The notes beneath the pieces are model-generated. The model saw nothing but the letters and a program-made list of their open reading frames with translations, was not told the origin of the DNA and did not search any database. 64,000 nt of DNA from Rikenellaceae bacterium (GTDB lineage Bacteria; Bacteroidota; Bacteroidia; Bacteroidales; Rikenellaceae), in contig SUZI01000001.1 of NCBI GenBank assembly GCA_015060005.1, positions 1 to 64,000 of the forward strand, in the 5' to 3' direction. Below are positions 10,351 through 19,154 of this stretch, piece after piece (positions within the stretch are counted from its first letter, which is position 1; every line of letters begins with the position of its first letter). A program made the position numbers and the translations under genes.

Positions 10351-11742
10351 TTAGTAACCAAGGCGATCCAAACAAGCTGAAGCGTTCTCAACCTTCTGTG
10401 CTGCATCTGGGTGACGCAAGCCCTTGTCAATCATATACTGCAATGTAAGCTCGGTACGGTTGGTGAACAAACCATCGAGGTAAGGAGCTGCGAAGTCGCT
10501 CTCACCATAGTGCCAATCACCGAAGTATACGTGCATCTGCTCCATAGTATCGAATGAGTATGGGTGGTTGAGCAAACCAGCACGACGAATCATATCGTGC
10601 ATCCAAGGAGCATTCATCTCGAAGTAGTTGTTAGGTGCACCTGCGATAGAAGGGCCAATGATGTGTGAGAGGTTGTCAACAGCGATGTCGATGTATGCTG
10701 CGTACTGAGTTGGGGTAATCTGGTCGTGCCACAAGAGGAAGCACATAGGAATCTGACCCTTATAGAGCTCAGCAGAGCGACGCAAAGACTCCCAAGAGAA
10801 GGTCTGAAGGATAACCTTACCGTTAGTGTTACCTACGTTAACCTTACCGTTTACATAGAAAGGAGTGTTGTCAGCCTCAGGAGCTGTGATTACGTTCCAA
10901 CCAAGGCGGTCCAACTCGTCGTATACCATCTGCTCGAAGTTAGATGGGTTCAACCAAGACTCCTTGAACTCGAGGTAGATACCTGGGCGGTTGCCTGTAT
11001 CCTGTGGGTCGTCAACATACTCGAAAGTATACTTAAGGCTAGTGTGTGGGTTAGCTGGATCCCAAGTACCTGTCAAAGTGTAAACACGGTCGCCATTAGC
11101 ATCACGCTTAAGCATCTTACCCTCGGCGTACATAATCTGATCCTCGAGTGAAGATACATACTGCTTCTGTGTAGAGAAAGCCTCACGAGCCTGCTCAGGC
11201 ATATCCTCGTTGAACCAAGTACCTGCGTCGAGCATCATCAACTCCTCGTAGAAATAAGACTTAGTGTAGAATGGGGTGAAGCTCAAACGGTCAGCCTTAA
11301 CCTGTGCCTCAGCCTCAGCCTTAGTCATACCTGCGTGGTCCATATAGAACTGAACACGTGTCTCAGGTACTGTCTCACCAAATACGTTCTCGATGTTAGT
11401 AGTACGCTTCAGGTTGTCATCGTGGTTAGCCAAGATAACACCATCCTTTGAGCACTGGAGGTCTGACTCCAAATAGTCAGCACCAATCTCACGAGCCCAA
11501 CGCCAAGCAGCCTCGGTCTCCTCTGGTACCCAGAACACTGAACCACGGTGTGCTACTACTGCCATATCGGGCACATAGTCGCGAACCCTCGCCATCTCTG
11601 GAGAGATGTGCTTTGTCTCGATGCTTGCTGCATCACGATCGATATTGGTTACATCCTGCTTCTCACAAGCGATGAGAGCGAAAACCATAACGAATGAAAC
11701 CAACGACATTGCAATTGTCTGCAAAAGATTTTTAGTTTTCAT
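10351..11742 (-). CDS. Glycerophosphodiester phosphodiesterase-family lipoprotein
   Basis: GDPD motifs VAHRGSVFWVPEETEAAWRWA and ADYLESDLQCSKDGVILANHDDNLKRTT; lipobox ALIAC. Confidence 0.88.
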   Translation of the reverse strand: MKTKNLLQTIAMSLVSFVMVFALIACEKQDVTNIDRDAASIETKHISPEMARVRDYVPDMAVVAHRGSVFWVPEETEAAWRWAREIGADYLESDLQCSKDGVILANHDDNLKRTTNIENVFGETVPETRVQFYMDHAGMTKAEAEAQVKADRLSFTPFYTKSYFYEELMMLDAGTWFNEDMPEQAREAFSTQKQYVSSLEDQIMYAEGKMLKRDANGDRVYTLTGTWDPANPHTSLKYTFEYVDDPQDTGNRPGIYLEFKESWLNPSNFEQMVYDELDRLGWNVITAPEADNTPFYVNGKVNVGNTNGKVILQTFSWESLRRSAELYKGQIPMCFLLWHDQITPTQYAAYIDIAVDNLSHIIGPSIAGAPNNYFEMNAPWMHDMIRRAGLLNHPYSFDTMEQMHVYFGDWHYGESDFAAPYLDGLFTNRTELTLQYMIDKGLRHPDAAQKVENASACLDRLGY

Positions 11743-11788
11743 ACAATTATTAAAATATTAGGTTAAAAAATAAGTATTTTGTTATATG

Positions 11789-13183
11789 TTATTTCTTGTG
11801 AGCAAGATACTTCTCCGCCTTGAAAGTAAGAGCCATAAAGAGCACTGACAAAACACAAGCACCCAACAGAAGGATGAAGGTCCAGTCCCAACCAGCGTGC
11901 TCAGCAACAAAACCGATAAGCATATTTGCCAACAGTGCTGTTCCGAAGAAGTAGCCGAAGAAACCTGTCAGACCAGCTGCTGTGCCCGCTGCATTCTTTG
12001 GAGCCAAATCCAACGCCTGAACACCAATAAGCATAACAGGACCATAGATGAAGAAACCAATAGCGATGAGCGAAACCATAGCCAGAGTGAAGTGTGCTGT
12101 GGTAGAGGCGTACCAATACAAGCCAAGAGCAAAGGCTACGATAACCATAAAGATAGCGGTAGGCAATGCACGACGGCCCTTGAAGACTGCATCAGAGAGC
12201 CAGCCACAGATAAGAGTACCTGGGATAGCAGCTGCCTCGTAAGCGAAGTAAGCCCAGCCAGCCTCCTTAATATCGAAACCATACTGCTCCTTAAGCAAGG
12301 TAGGAGCCCAATCCAAACATCCGTAGCGAATCATATATACGAACGCATTAGCGATAGCGATATACCACAGGAGCTTGTTGTTGAGGACATACTTGAAGAA
12401 AATCTCCTTGGTTGAAAGAACGGTCTCAGACTTCTCAGAGTAGTTCTGTGGGTAGTCGTTACGCCACTTCTCAACAGATGGCAGACCACAAGACTGTGGT
12501 GTGTCGCGGATGAGGATGTAAGCCAACAGAGCTACGAAGATAGCTACAACAGATGGGAATACATAGGTACCAACCAAGAAGTAGTACTCAGCATTCTGAC
12601 CGAAGAACCAGCAACCGAACCACATAGCACCATAAGCTGCCATAGGACCGATGAGAGCTCCACCTACGTTGTGAGCACAGTTCCAAACTGCCATCCAGGT
12701 ACCACGCTCCTTAACTGAGAACCAGTGAGTCATAACACGACCGCAAGGAGGCCATCCCATACCGCCAAACCATCCAATGAGGAAGTTCAGCACTGCCATA
12801 AGTGCGATAGCCCAAACCTTATGCTCGGAACCAAACGCTACGACAGGCACCATCATAAACATCATAGCAACAGACGCGAGAACCAAACCCAAAGGCAGGA
12901 ACACACGTGCATTACTACGGTCAGAAACACTACCCATCAAGAACTTTGAGAGTGCGTAAGCGATAGCGTTCATCGAGAGAACGATACCCAACTCACCCTT
13001 CTCAAATCCGAATGGAGCCATCTCGGGGATAGCCATCGAGAAGTTCTTTCTAACAAGGTAGAAGCCAGCATAGCCAATGAAAATACCGATAAAGACCTGC
13101 AAACGCTTTGACCAATAGTCGGAATTCACCTTGGCATCTGTACGTTCCGGCTTATATGCCGGAGGTGTCAAGAAATTTGCCAT
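11789..13183 (-). CDS. glpT: Glycerol-3-phosphate transporter (MFS, GlpT)
   Basis: 464 aa, 12-TM MFS; KRLQVFIGIFIGYAGFYLVRKNFSMAIPEM typical of the GlpT/UhpT (OPA) family; glp context. Confidence 0.93.
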   Translation of the reverse strand: MANFLTPPAYKPERTDAKVNSDYWSKRLQVFIGIFIGYAGFYLVRKNFSMAIPEMAPFGFEKGELGIVLSMNAIAYALSKFLMGSVSDRSNARVFLPLGLVLASVAMMFMMVPVVAFGSEHKVWAIALMAVLNFLIGWFGGMGWPPCGRVMTHWFSVKERGTWMAVWNCAHNVGGALIGPMAAYGAMWFGCWFFGQNAEYYFLVGTYVFPSVVAIFVALLAYILIRDTPQSCGLPSVEKWRNDYPQNYSEKSETVLSTKEIFFKYVLNNKLLWYIAIANAFVYMIRYGCLDWAPTLLKEQYGFDIKEAGWAYFAYEAAAIPGTLICGWLSDAVFKGRRALPTAIFMVIVAFALGLYWYASTTAHFTLAMVSLIAIGFFIYGPVMLIGVQALDLAPKNAAGTAAGLTGFFGYFFGTALLANMLIGFVAEHAGWDWTFILLLGACVLSVLFMALTFKAEKYLAHKK

Positions 13184-13221
13184 AAGCTTTTTTTTAGTTA
13201 GGTTAATAATTAATTATGGTA

Positions 13222-14472
13222 TTACTTAATGTTATTCAATGCCTTAGTACGCTCGACATCCAACGCCTGAGCCAACAGCGAGATAGGATTCTCGACCTTG
13301 ACACCCGTAGACATCTCAATCTGCCACTTACAAGTCTCGCAGTCGCACGCAACAACACTCACTCCCAAATCGGCAATCTGCTTGAAGAGAGGTGCTCCGA
13401 TAGCCTGCGAATATTTATAGTTCTCACGCTTGAAACCATAGGTACCCGCAATGCCGCAGCATATAGAGTCGAGCATAATGAGCTCCAAGCCCGGAATCAT
13501 ACGCATAAGCGACGTAGAGTATATCGACCAGCCGAGTTTCTCCATATGGCAAGGTGTGTGGTAGGCTACACGCAGCTTAAAGTCATCGCGGAAAGCCAAC
13601 TTAATCTTACCCTCGTCAACAAGACGATACAGGAAACGTGTAGCAAGGTTAATCTGCTCGCGGACATCGCTATTATCCAAGCCAAGGATGTGGTGATACT
13701 CATCACGCAGAGTGAAGGTACAGGTGGTCGATGTAGCTATGACCTCACGATTCTGGGCAACCGAGCGGCGTACCTCCTCCAGGTTACGCTTTGCATCGCG
13801 TGAAGCCTGCTTGACGAGTCCATTGGAAATCTTTGCTACACCGCAGCAACGCTCCTTCTCCATAAGATTGACACCATAGCCAACAGCGTTAAGCACCTTA
13901 ACCAGGTCTTTACCCAGCTGGGGGTAGTTATAGTTGGCGTAGCAACCGTGGAAATAGGTTACCTGATTTGGCAACTCTGCCTGGTGCTTCGCAGCATGAC
14001 GCTTAAACCAGGTGGTAAATCGCTGCGACGCATATTGTGGGAAGGTACGGTGAGAGTCAATCTTCAGGGTCCAATCCATAATCTTCTTCACGGGCTTGAG
14101 CTTGACGGTTGTATTGACGATAGGGGCAAAAGTGGTTGCCAAACTACCCATAAAGTCGGTGTTTGCCAAAATCTGCTCACGCAGACCAGGGCGTTTCTTG
14201 CTATACTTAAGACGTGCGAGCTGGATGATGTCGCCAATCTTCACGTTAGATGGGCAAGCAACCTCGCATCGCTTACAATTCAAACAATATTTCAGAGCCT
14301 CATCGTAGAACAAAGGCTTCTTCAAACGATAACGCTCGCCGTCGGGTCCCGCCTGCTTTGGTCCAGGATACTCGGGATTGACCGCCGTAACAGGGCAATA
14401 GACAGTACAAATAGTACACTTGATGCACTGCTCGAAGTTGTTGCTCGATATGTTACTATTCTGGTAATTCAT
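13222..14472 (-). CDS. glpC: Anaerobic glycerol-3-phosphate dehydrogenase subunit C
   Basis: Two 4Fe-4S motifs (CIKCTICTVYCP, CLNCKRCEVACP) and two CCG-type domains (HGCYANYNYPQLG…CCG; HTPCHMEKLG…CCG); start set at MNYQNSN. Confidence 0.93.
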   Translation of the reverse strand: MNYQNSNISSNNFEQCIKCTICTVYCPVTAVNPEYPGPKQAGPDGERYRLKKPLFYDEALKYCLNCKRCEVACPSNVKIGDIIQLARLKYSKKRPGLREQILANTDFMGSLATTFAPIVNTTVKLKPVKKIMDWTLKIDSHRTFPQYASQRFTTWFKRHAAKHQAELPNQVTYFHGCYANYNYPQLGKDLVKVLNAVGYGVNLMEKERCCGVAKISNGLVKQASRDAKRNLEEVRRSVAQNREVIATSTTCTFTLRDEYHHILGLDNSDVREQINLATRFLYRLVDEGKIKLAFRDDFKLRVAYHTPCHMEKLGWSIYSTSLMRMIPGLELIMLDSICCGIAGTYGFKRENYKYSQAIGAPLFKQIADLGVSVVACDCETCKWQIEMSTGVKVENPISLLAQALDVERTKALNNIK

Positions 14473-14488
14473 ACTCCTTAGCGAAATG

Positions 14489-15715
14489 TTATGCGTTAAT
14501 AATCTTATCTGCAACGTAGAGAGCGGTAGTGATAGCTACTCCACCACCCGTGCCCTCGACAATAGCGTTCTGCGACGCCAAAACAGAGCCGACAGCATAG
14601 AGATTGGCAACACTCTCGCCTCCAATCTTACAACGCAGCTGCTCGTCGGTGGTAACACCGTAGCCCATATATGGCTGGTGGGCATATAAATCCTGGTTGT
14701 ACCACTCCGAACGATGGGCATCGGCTGCGACATCCAAACCGAAGATAGGCTCGTAGATATGCTCCTGGCTCGCGATGATACCGTGGCTGAAGAAGCTACC
14801 GGTAGCAAGCACAAAGTTATCTGCCTCAAACTCCATATCGCCGTGATTGGCAGTCAAGATACTCTTCAGGCGACCACCCTCCATAACACCCTCGGTAACA
14901 TTGTCGCCCAAGAGATAGACACCACCCAGCTTCTGGAAGTAGTTCTTCAACTGAATCTGGGTACGTACGCCAGGGACAGATGCAGGCATAGTGGGGATGA
15001 AATAGAGAGGTACGCGTACCATAGAACGCAACGTAGTAACAGCCTCATCGTCAAACATACCGAACACAGCCGGCATAAAGAGTGCCTCAGCATCACCAAT
15101 CCTGCCCTTGAGTTCCTGGGCTATCTTTGAGAGGATATCGCCTGTCATAACACGTGCGATGTTGGTAGCACGCATCTCGGTAGCACTCTCACGCAGGTGT
15201 TCAAACTCCTTCAACGTAAGGGTGAAAGTCTCACAGTCGACACCTCGCTTGGCGAAGCAACTCTCCAAAAACTTTGGATAGAAGTCGATATAACCCTCGA
15301 AATTGACAAGTGCAACACGTCGCCACGGAAGCTCCTCCGCACTATCGAACGTTGCATAGTCGTCAAGCGTAAGCCACGCCGACTTAATCATTCCGATAGG
15401 AGTGATACGATAGTGATTACGGTTCTTGTCGCCCGAGCACTTGACACCTGCACGAGCAAAGATATCTTTCACAGCGTCGGCATAGTGCTCGACAGCCTCC
15501 AGACCAATCTTACGATAGGGATGCTCCTCCGACAATGAGGCGATACCCTGCAAAGGATTCTCTGCCGAGTCAAACAACTCGAAAGAGCCTGAACTGAAGT
15601 GCAACGCACTCTGTCCCGCAGAGATAATAGCCACCTTATGACCTCGCTCAGCAAGCGAGATACCACTCAAAAGACCACTCAAGCCTCCGCCAATGATAAT
15701 TGTTTCGTACTTCAT
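14489..15715 (-). CDS. glpB: Anaerobic glycerol-3-phosphate dehydrogenase subunit B
   Basis: FAD-binding GGGLSGLLSGISLAERGHKVAIIS; located between glpA and glpC. Confidence 0.92.
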   Translation of the reverse strand: MKYETIIIGGGLSGLLSGISLAERGHKVAIISAGQSALHFSSGSFELFDSAENPLQGIASLSEEHPYRKIGLEAVEHYADAVKDIFARAGVKCSGDKNRNHYRITPIGMIKSAWLTLDDYATFDSAEELPWRRVALVNFEGYIDFYPKFLESCFAKRGVDCETFTLTLKEFEHLRESATEMRATNIARVMTGDILSKIAQELKGRIGDAEALFMPAVFGMFDDEAVTTLRSMVRVPLYFIPTMPASVPGVRTQIQLKNYFQKLGGVYLLGDNVTEGVMEGGRLKSILTANHGDMEFEADNFVLATGSFFSHGIIASQEHIYEPIFGLDVAADAHRSEWYNQDLYAHQPYMGYGVTTDEQLRCKIGGESVANLYAVGSVLASQNAIVEGTGGGVAITTALYVADKIINA

Positions 15716-15717
15716 AA

Positions 15718-17361
15718 TTAGTCCTTATTTGGGGTTACATCCTTCTTACCGACCATCTGATTGATGCCACACACACCATTGTAGAGCCACGAGGTGAACT
15801 GATTCTCCACCAACGTCTCGCCCCAAGCGATAGGATACATACCCTTCCATCGCTCGCCCAAGAACGACGCCAAGTCGTTCAACGTGCGGTCGGCACAGCC
15901 GTAAGCCTTACCGAGCAAGCCCGCAGCACGACAAGCACACAACTCACCCTGGCACGTACCCATACCCATACGGGTACGGCGACGCAGGTTGATGAGGTTG
16001 TGAACGTGAAGGTTATCTATCGCATAGTTAATCTCACCAACAGAGACCTGCTCACACTCACAAACGAGAGCATCGTCGTTGGCATTATGTGATGGGATAT
16101 AGCGACTCATAGTACCGTGTCTGCCCTCGGCAGCCTTCTGCTCGGTACTGAGCTCAATGATATGCTTACGCTTAGGATTCTCCGCCGTTGACTCCGAGCC
16201 TGGGAGTGGAGTCTTAGCAGTCAGACACTGTGCCTTGCTGCCCAACTTACGACAAGCCATATCGGTTGCCCACTCCGCCATCAAGCGATAGGTCATCAGC
16301 TTGCCACCTGTAATGGTGATGAAGCCCTCCAAACCATCACGCTCGGCGTGGTCAAGACAAACGATACCACGACTGATACTTCTGCCCGATGGGTCGTTGT
16401 CGGCAGCAACCAAAGGACGTACACCAGAGTAGGCACGCAAGATACGGGTATTAGCCAACACAGGAGCGAGGCGAGAGCCCTCACGCAAGAGAACATCCAC
16501 CTCCTCGGGGGTAACCTCATTCTTGTCGATATCCTCATAAGGGATACGGCTCGAGGTAGTACCTATAAGAGATATGGTATCGCCAGGAACAAGAATATCG
16601 GCATCGGCTGGCTTACGACAGCGGTTGATAACGACACTATTGACACGATGACCAAAGATAAGCAACGCACCCTTGGCTGGGAACATATTGATACGCACAC
16701 CCGCTAACTCGGCAACGTGAGCACCCCAGATTCCGCAAGCGTTAATCACCACATCGGCATAATAAGTCGACTCCGTACCATTCTTTATATGACGCAGATT
16801 GACGCCCTCGATACGATTCTGATTACGCACAAAGCCCACGACCTCGTTATAGGTGATGATGTCGGCTCCGTGAAGACGTGCATCGACGATGTTGGCTGTT
16901 GTCAAACGGAATGGGTCTACCGCTCCGTCGGGAACACGCACTGCACCAATTATATCGGGATTTACCGAAGGCTCCATACGGATTGCCTCCTTAGGGTCTA
17001 AAATCTCGGCACTGATACCAGCCTTCTGGCACGACTCAACAAATTTTGCCTGATACGAAAGGTCATCCTCGGGCAACGTGATAAACAAACCACCCGTCTC
17101 CTCGACGCAATGGCGTGAGATGCGACGCAGAATCATATTCTCGCTAATACACTCCGAAGCCGACTCCTGGTCGGTAACAGCATAGCGTGCTCCACTATGA
17201 AGCAGACCGTGGTTACGTCCCGTAGCACCAGCTGTAAAGTCCTTACGTTCAACAAGCAAAGTCTTAAGACCTCGCATAGCACAATCGCGTGCTGTACCAG
17301 CACCTGTTGCACCTCCACCGATGACAATTACATCGTAATGATTCTTTATGGTTTGTAACAT
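15718..17361 (-). CDS. glpA: Anaerobic glycerol-3-phosphate dehydrogenase subunit A
   Basis: DVIVIGGGATGAGTARDCAMRGLKTLLVER FAD motif and C-terminal BFD-like [2Fe-2S] domain (CECEQVSVGEI…CQGELCACR). Confidence 0.95.
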   Translation of the reverse strand: MLQTIKNHYDVIVIGGGATGAGTARDCAMRGLKTLLVERKDFTAGATGRNHGLLHSGARYAVTDQESASECISENMILRRISRHCVEETGGLFITLPEDDLSYQAKFVESCQKAGISAEILDPKEAIRMEPSVNPDIIGAVRVPDGAVDPFRLTTANIVDARLHGADIITYNEVVGFVRNQNRIEGVNLRHIKNGTESTYYADVVINACGIWGAHVAELAGVRINMFPAKGALLIFGHRVNSVVINRCRKPADADILVPGDTISLIGTTSSRIPYEDIDKNEVTPEEVDVLLREGSRLAPVLANTRILRAYSGVRPLVAADNDPSGRSISRGIVCLDHAERDGLEGFITITGGKLMTYRLMAEWATDMACRKLGSKAQCLTAKTPLPGSESTAENPKRKHIIELSTEQKAAEGRHGTMSRYIPSHNANDDALVCECEQVSVGEINYAIDNLHVHNLINLRRRTRMGMGTCQGELCACRAAGLLGKAYGCADRTLNDLASFLGERWKGMYPIAWGETLVENQFTSWLYNGVCGINQMVGKKDVTPNKD

Positions 17362-17372
17362 ATTATATTGTG

Positions 17373-17402
17373 TTTCGCAATAAAATAAGTTTCATTTCGC
17401 AA
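17373..17402 (-). promoter_or_regulatory. Candidate GlpR/DeoR-family operator upstream of glpA
   Basis: Direct repeats TTTCGCAA at 17373-17380 and 17395-17402 (22-bp spacing); related TTTCGTTTT at 17571-17579 near the glpR promoter. Confidence 0.35.
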
Positions 17403-17597
17403 CAAAAATAAAACGTTTTTATTTAATAACAAAATTTTTTGAGGAAAAAATAACATTATTTATTCATTAATTAATTAATTAAAATTTTGTAAAACAAGAG
17501 CAATTCAATTATTAATCAGGCAGTTAGCACGATAACACCAGCGATAAAATTTTATAACAAAAATGTTTAGTTTCGTTTTGATTAATATATTTTTTAT

Positions 17598-17605
17598 TAT
17601 ATTTG
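17598..17605 (+). promoter_or_regulatory. Bacteroidota-type -7 element (TATATTTG) for glpR
   Basis: TATATTTG located 39 bp upstream of the ATG at 17644. Confidence 0.55.
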
Positions 17606-17643
17606 CGATTGAAAAGAGTATTTTTTATCAAAATGAAACTACT

Positions 17644-18408
17644 ATGACTAAAGAAGAACGCCACGAACTAATACTTGAAACGCTCATCAAACACGAATCT
17701 GTGCAAGTATCGGACCTCTCTACATTGCTGGAGGTGTCAACTGTGACGATTCGAAAGGATTTAACAGAATTAGAGAAAGAAAACAAACTTTATCGTAGCC
17801 ACGGTAAGGCTATCCTGATAAATCCATATATCAACAACCGCTCGGTAAACGAGAAAGAGAAGCTCGCCACAGAGGAGAAGAATATAATAGGTAAGGCTGC
17901 GGCGGCGATGATAACCAAAGATGACTCTATCATCATAGCCTCGGGCACCACCGTGCACGCCTTGGCTCGCAACATACGCCCTATCCACAAGCTGACTGTC
18001 ATCTCGGCTTCGTTGCAGGTGTCGGAGATTTTGGCTAACAACGAGGCGATAGAGATTATACAGCTCGGTGGCACTCTGCGTCATAGTTCTAACTCGGTAG
18101 TGGGTAAGTATGCCGAGGGCATCCTGTCGAGTTTCTGTTGCAGTAAGCTCTTCTTGGGTGTGGATGGTATCGACTTAGAGTTCGGTATCACGACAACCGA
18201 CGTGAGAGAGGCTGACCTGAACAAGGAGATGATGCGTATAGCACAGAAGAGTATCGTGCTGGCAGACTCATCGAAGTTCCGCCGCCGAGGATTTAGTAAG
18301 ATTGCAAACATTGAGGAGGTCGACATAATCATAACCGACAGCGGCATACCCGACTCGATAGCCCGCCGCATAGAGGAGATGGGTATTGAGCTGATAATAG
18401 CACAGTAA
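17644..18408 (+). CDS. glpR: DeoR-family transcriptional regulator, probable GlpR
   Basis: MTKEERHELILETLIKHESVQVSDLSTLLEVSTVTIRKDLTELEK HTH; DeoR sensor domain; divergent from glpABC. The 17563 ORF start lies upstream of the probable promoter. Confidence 0.88.
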   Translation: MTKEERHELILETLIKHESVQVSDLSTLLEVSTVTIRKDLTELEKENKLYRSHGKAILINPYINNRSVNEKEKLATEEKNIIGKAAAAMITKDDSIIIASGTTVHALARNIRPIHKLTVISASLQVSEILANNEAIEIIQLGGTLRHSSNSVVGKYAEGILSSFCCSKLFLGVDGIDLEFGITTTDVREADLNKEMMRIAQKSIVLADSSKFRRRGFSKIANIEEVDIIITDSGIPDSIARRIEEMGIELIIAQ

Positions 18409-18429
18409 CGATACCTATATAATATATAG

Positions 18430-18462
18430 AGCTGCATCTTTCCGAGTGAGAGATGCAGTTCT
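18430..18462 (+). terminator. Terminator of glpR
   Basis: GCTGCATCTTTC…GAGAGATGCAGTTC hairpin followed by TTTGTTCTT. Confidence 0.6.
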
Positions 18463-18493
18463 TTGTTCTTGCGGAACAAGAAAAATCAAAATT

Positions 18494-18566
18494 AACCTTT
18501 CAGTTTTTAGCTCTACCTTGTAAGCGGTAGATTCCCATCGCCTTGCAGAGCAAGTCGGGGAATGAC
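18494..18566. repeat. REP-like structured intergenic element, copy 1
   Basis: CCTTTCAGTTTTTAGCTC…GGTAGATTCCCATCGC-CTTGC-AGA-GCAAG-TCGGGGAATGACG; shares flanks and outer stem with the copy at 18760-18826. Confidence 0.65.
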
Positions 18567-18575
18567 GGGCTTGGC

Positions 18576-18606
18576 AATTCAAAATTCAAGATTCAAAATT
18601 CAAAAT
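18576..18606. repeat. Degenerate 7-bp tandem repeat (TTCAAAA)n
   Basis: TTCAAAATTCAAGATTCAAAATTCAAAATT; the same unit occurs at 812-840 and about 21998-22018. Confidence 0.6.
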
Positions 18607-18679
18607 TGAGAAAATACCTTTTAGTAATGTGGGTAGTAAAAAAGCTACCCGCGTTATGGGGAGAGGGAGGTTTAGGAAG

Positions 18680-18736
18680 GATAAGGGAAACTAAGGGCTA
18701 TTAAGGGAAATTAAAGGATACTAAGGGGTACTAAAG
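18680..18736. repeat. Degenerate AAGGGAWAYTA intergenic repeat tract
   Basis: AAGGGAAACTAAGGGCTATTAAGGGAAATTAAAGGATACTAAGGGGTACTAAAG; related tracts at about 21954-21978 and (reverse) 60450-60518. Confidence 0.5.
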
Positions 18737-18759
18737 TCGCAATAAAAAAATAGTTTTTA

Positions 18760-18826
18760 CCTTTTAGTTTTTAGTTCGTATAAGGTAGATTCCCATCGCC
18801 TAACCTTTGGTTAGTCGGGGAATGAC
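18760..18826. repeat. REP-like structured intergenic element, copy 2
   Basis: CCTTTTAGTTTTTAGTTC…GGTAGATTCCCATCGC-CTAACC-TTT-GGTTAG-TCGGGGAATGACG. Confidence 0.65.
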
Positions 18827-18960
18827 GTTAATATAATGAGTAATGAGTAGAGAGTAATTTTTTTGGTGGATGAAAAAATGTGAGAAAAAATTGTTGTTGG
18901 TGGGTAAGAGAAAATTGAGTTTTTGGTGGTTTTTTGAGCGGTGTGAGGTGGTGTAAGGTG

Positions 18961-18990
18961 TTGTAGATTAGCAAATAATGTGTATATTTG
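18961..18990 (+). promoter_or_regulatory. Promoter of the DUF6562-like lipoprotein gene
   Basis: TTG at 18961-18963 and TATATTTG at 18983-18990, giving Bacteroidota -33/-7 spacing. Confidence 0.5.
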
Positions 18991-19039
18991 TATTTAGAGA
19001 AAGAGTTTGAAAGCGAGTTAGCTATTATTAAAAATGATA

Positions 19040-19085
19040 ATTTTGCCCTCTCCGATAAGTTATACTTATTGGGGGGGGGTAAAAT
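19040..19085 (+). promoter_or_regulatory. 5' leader hairpin containing a G9 homopolymer
   Basis: ATTTTGCCCTCTCCGATAAGT-TAT-ACTTATTGGGGGGGGGTAAAAT folds into a long stem whose 3' arm is the G9 tract at 19071-19079. Confidence 0.5.
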
Positions 19086-19154
19086 CGTAAATAAAACATA
19101 TAACAACACATTAATAACTTTATTTTTAACACTTTTTATTTAACATTTTAAGCT

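Noticed and set aside
17461-17485. ATTAATTAATTAATTAA palindrome in the glpA-glpR intergenic region as an operator
   Set aside because: Simple AT-rich repeat expected in an AT-rich promoter gap. The TTTCGCAA repeats are a better operator candidate.
18828-19109. 93 aa minus-strand ORF upstream of the DUF6562-like gene
   Set aside because: Low-complexity translation (KKPPKTQFSLTHQQQFFLTFFHPPKK) overlaps the likely promoter and leader of the plus-strand gene. No family resemblance.
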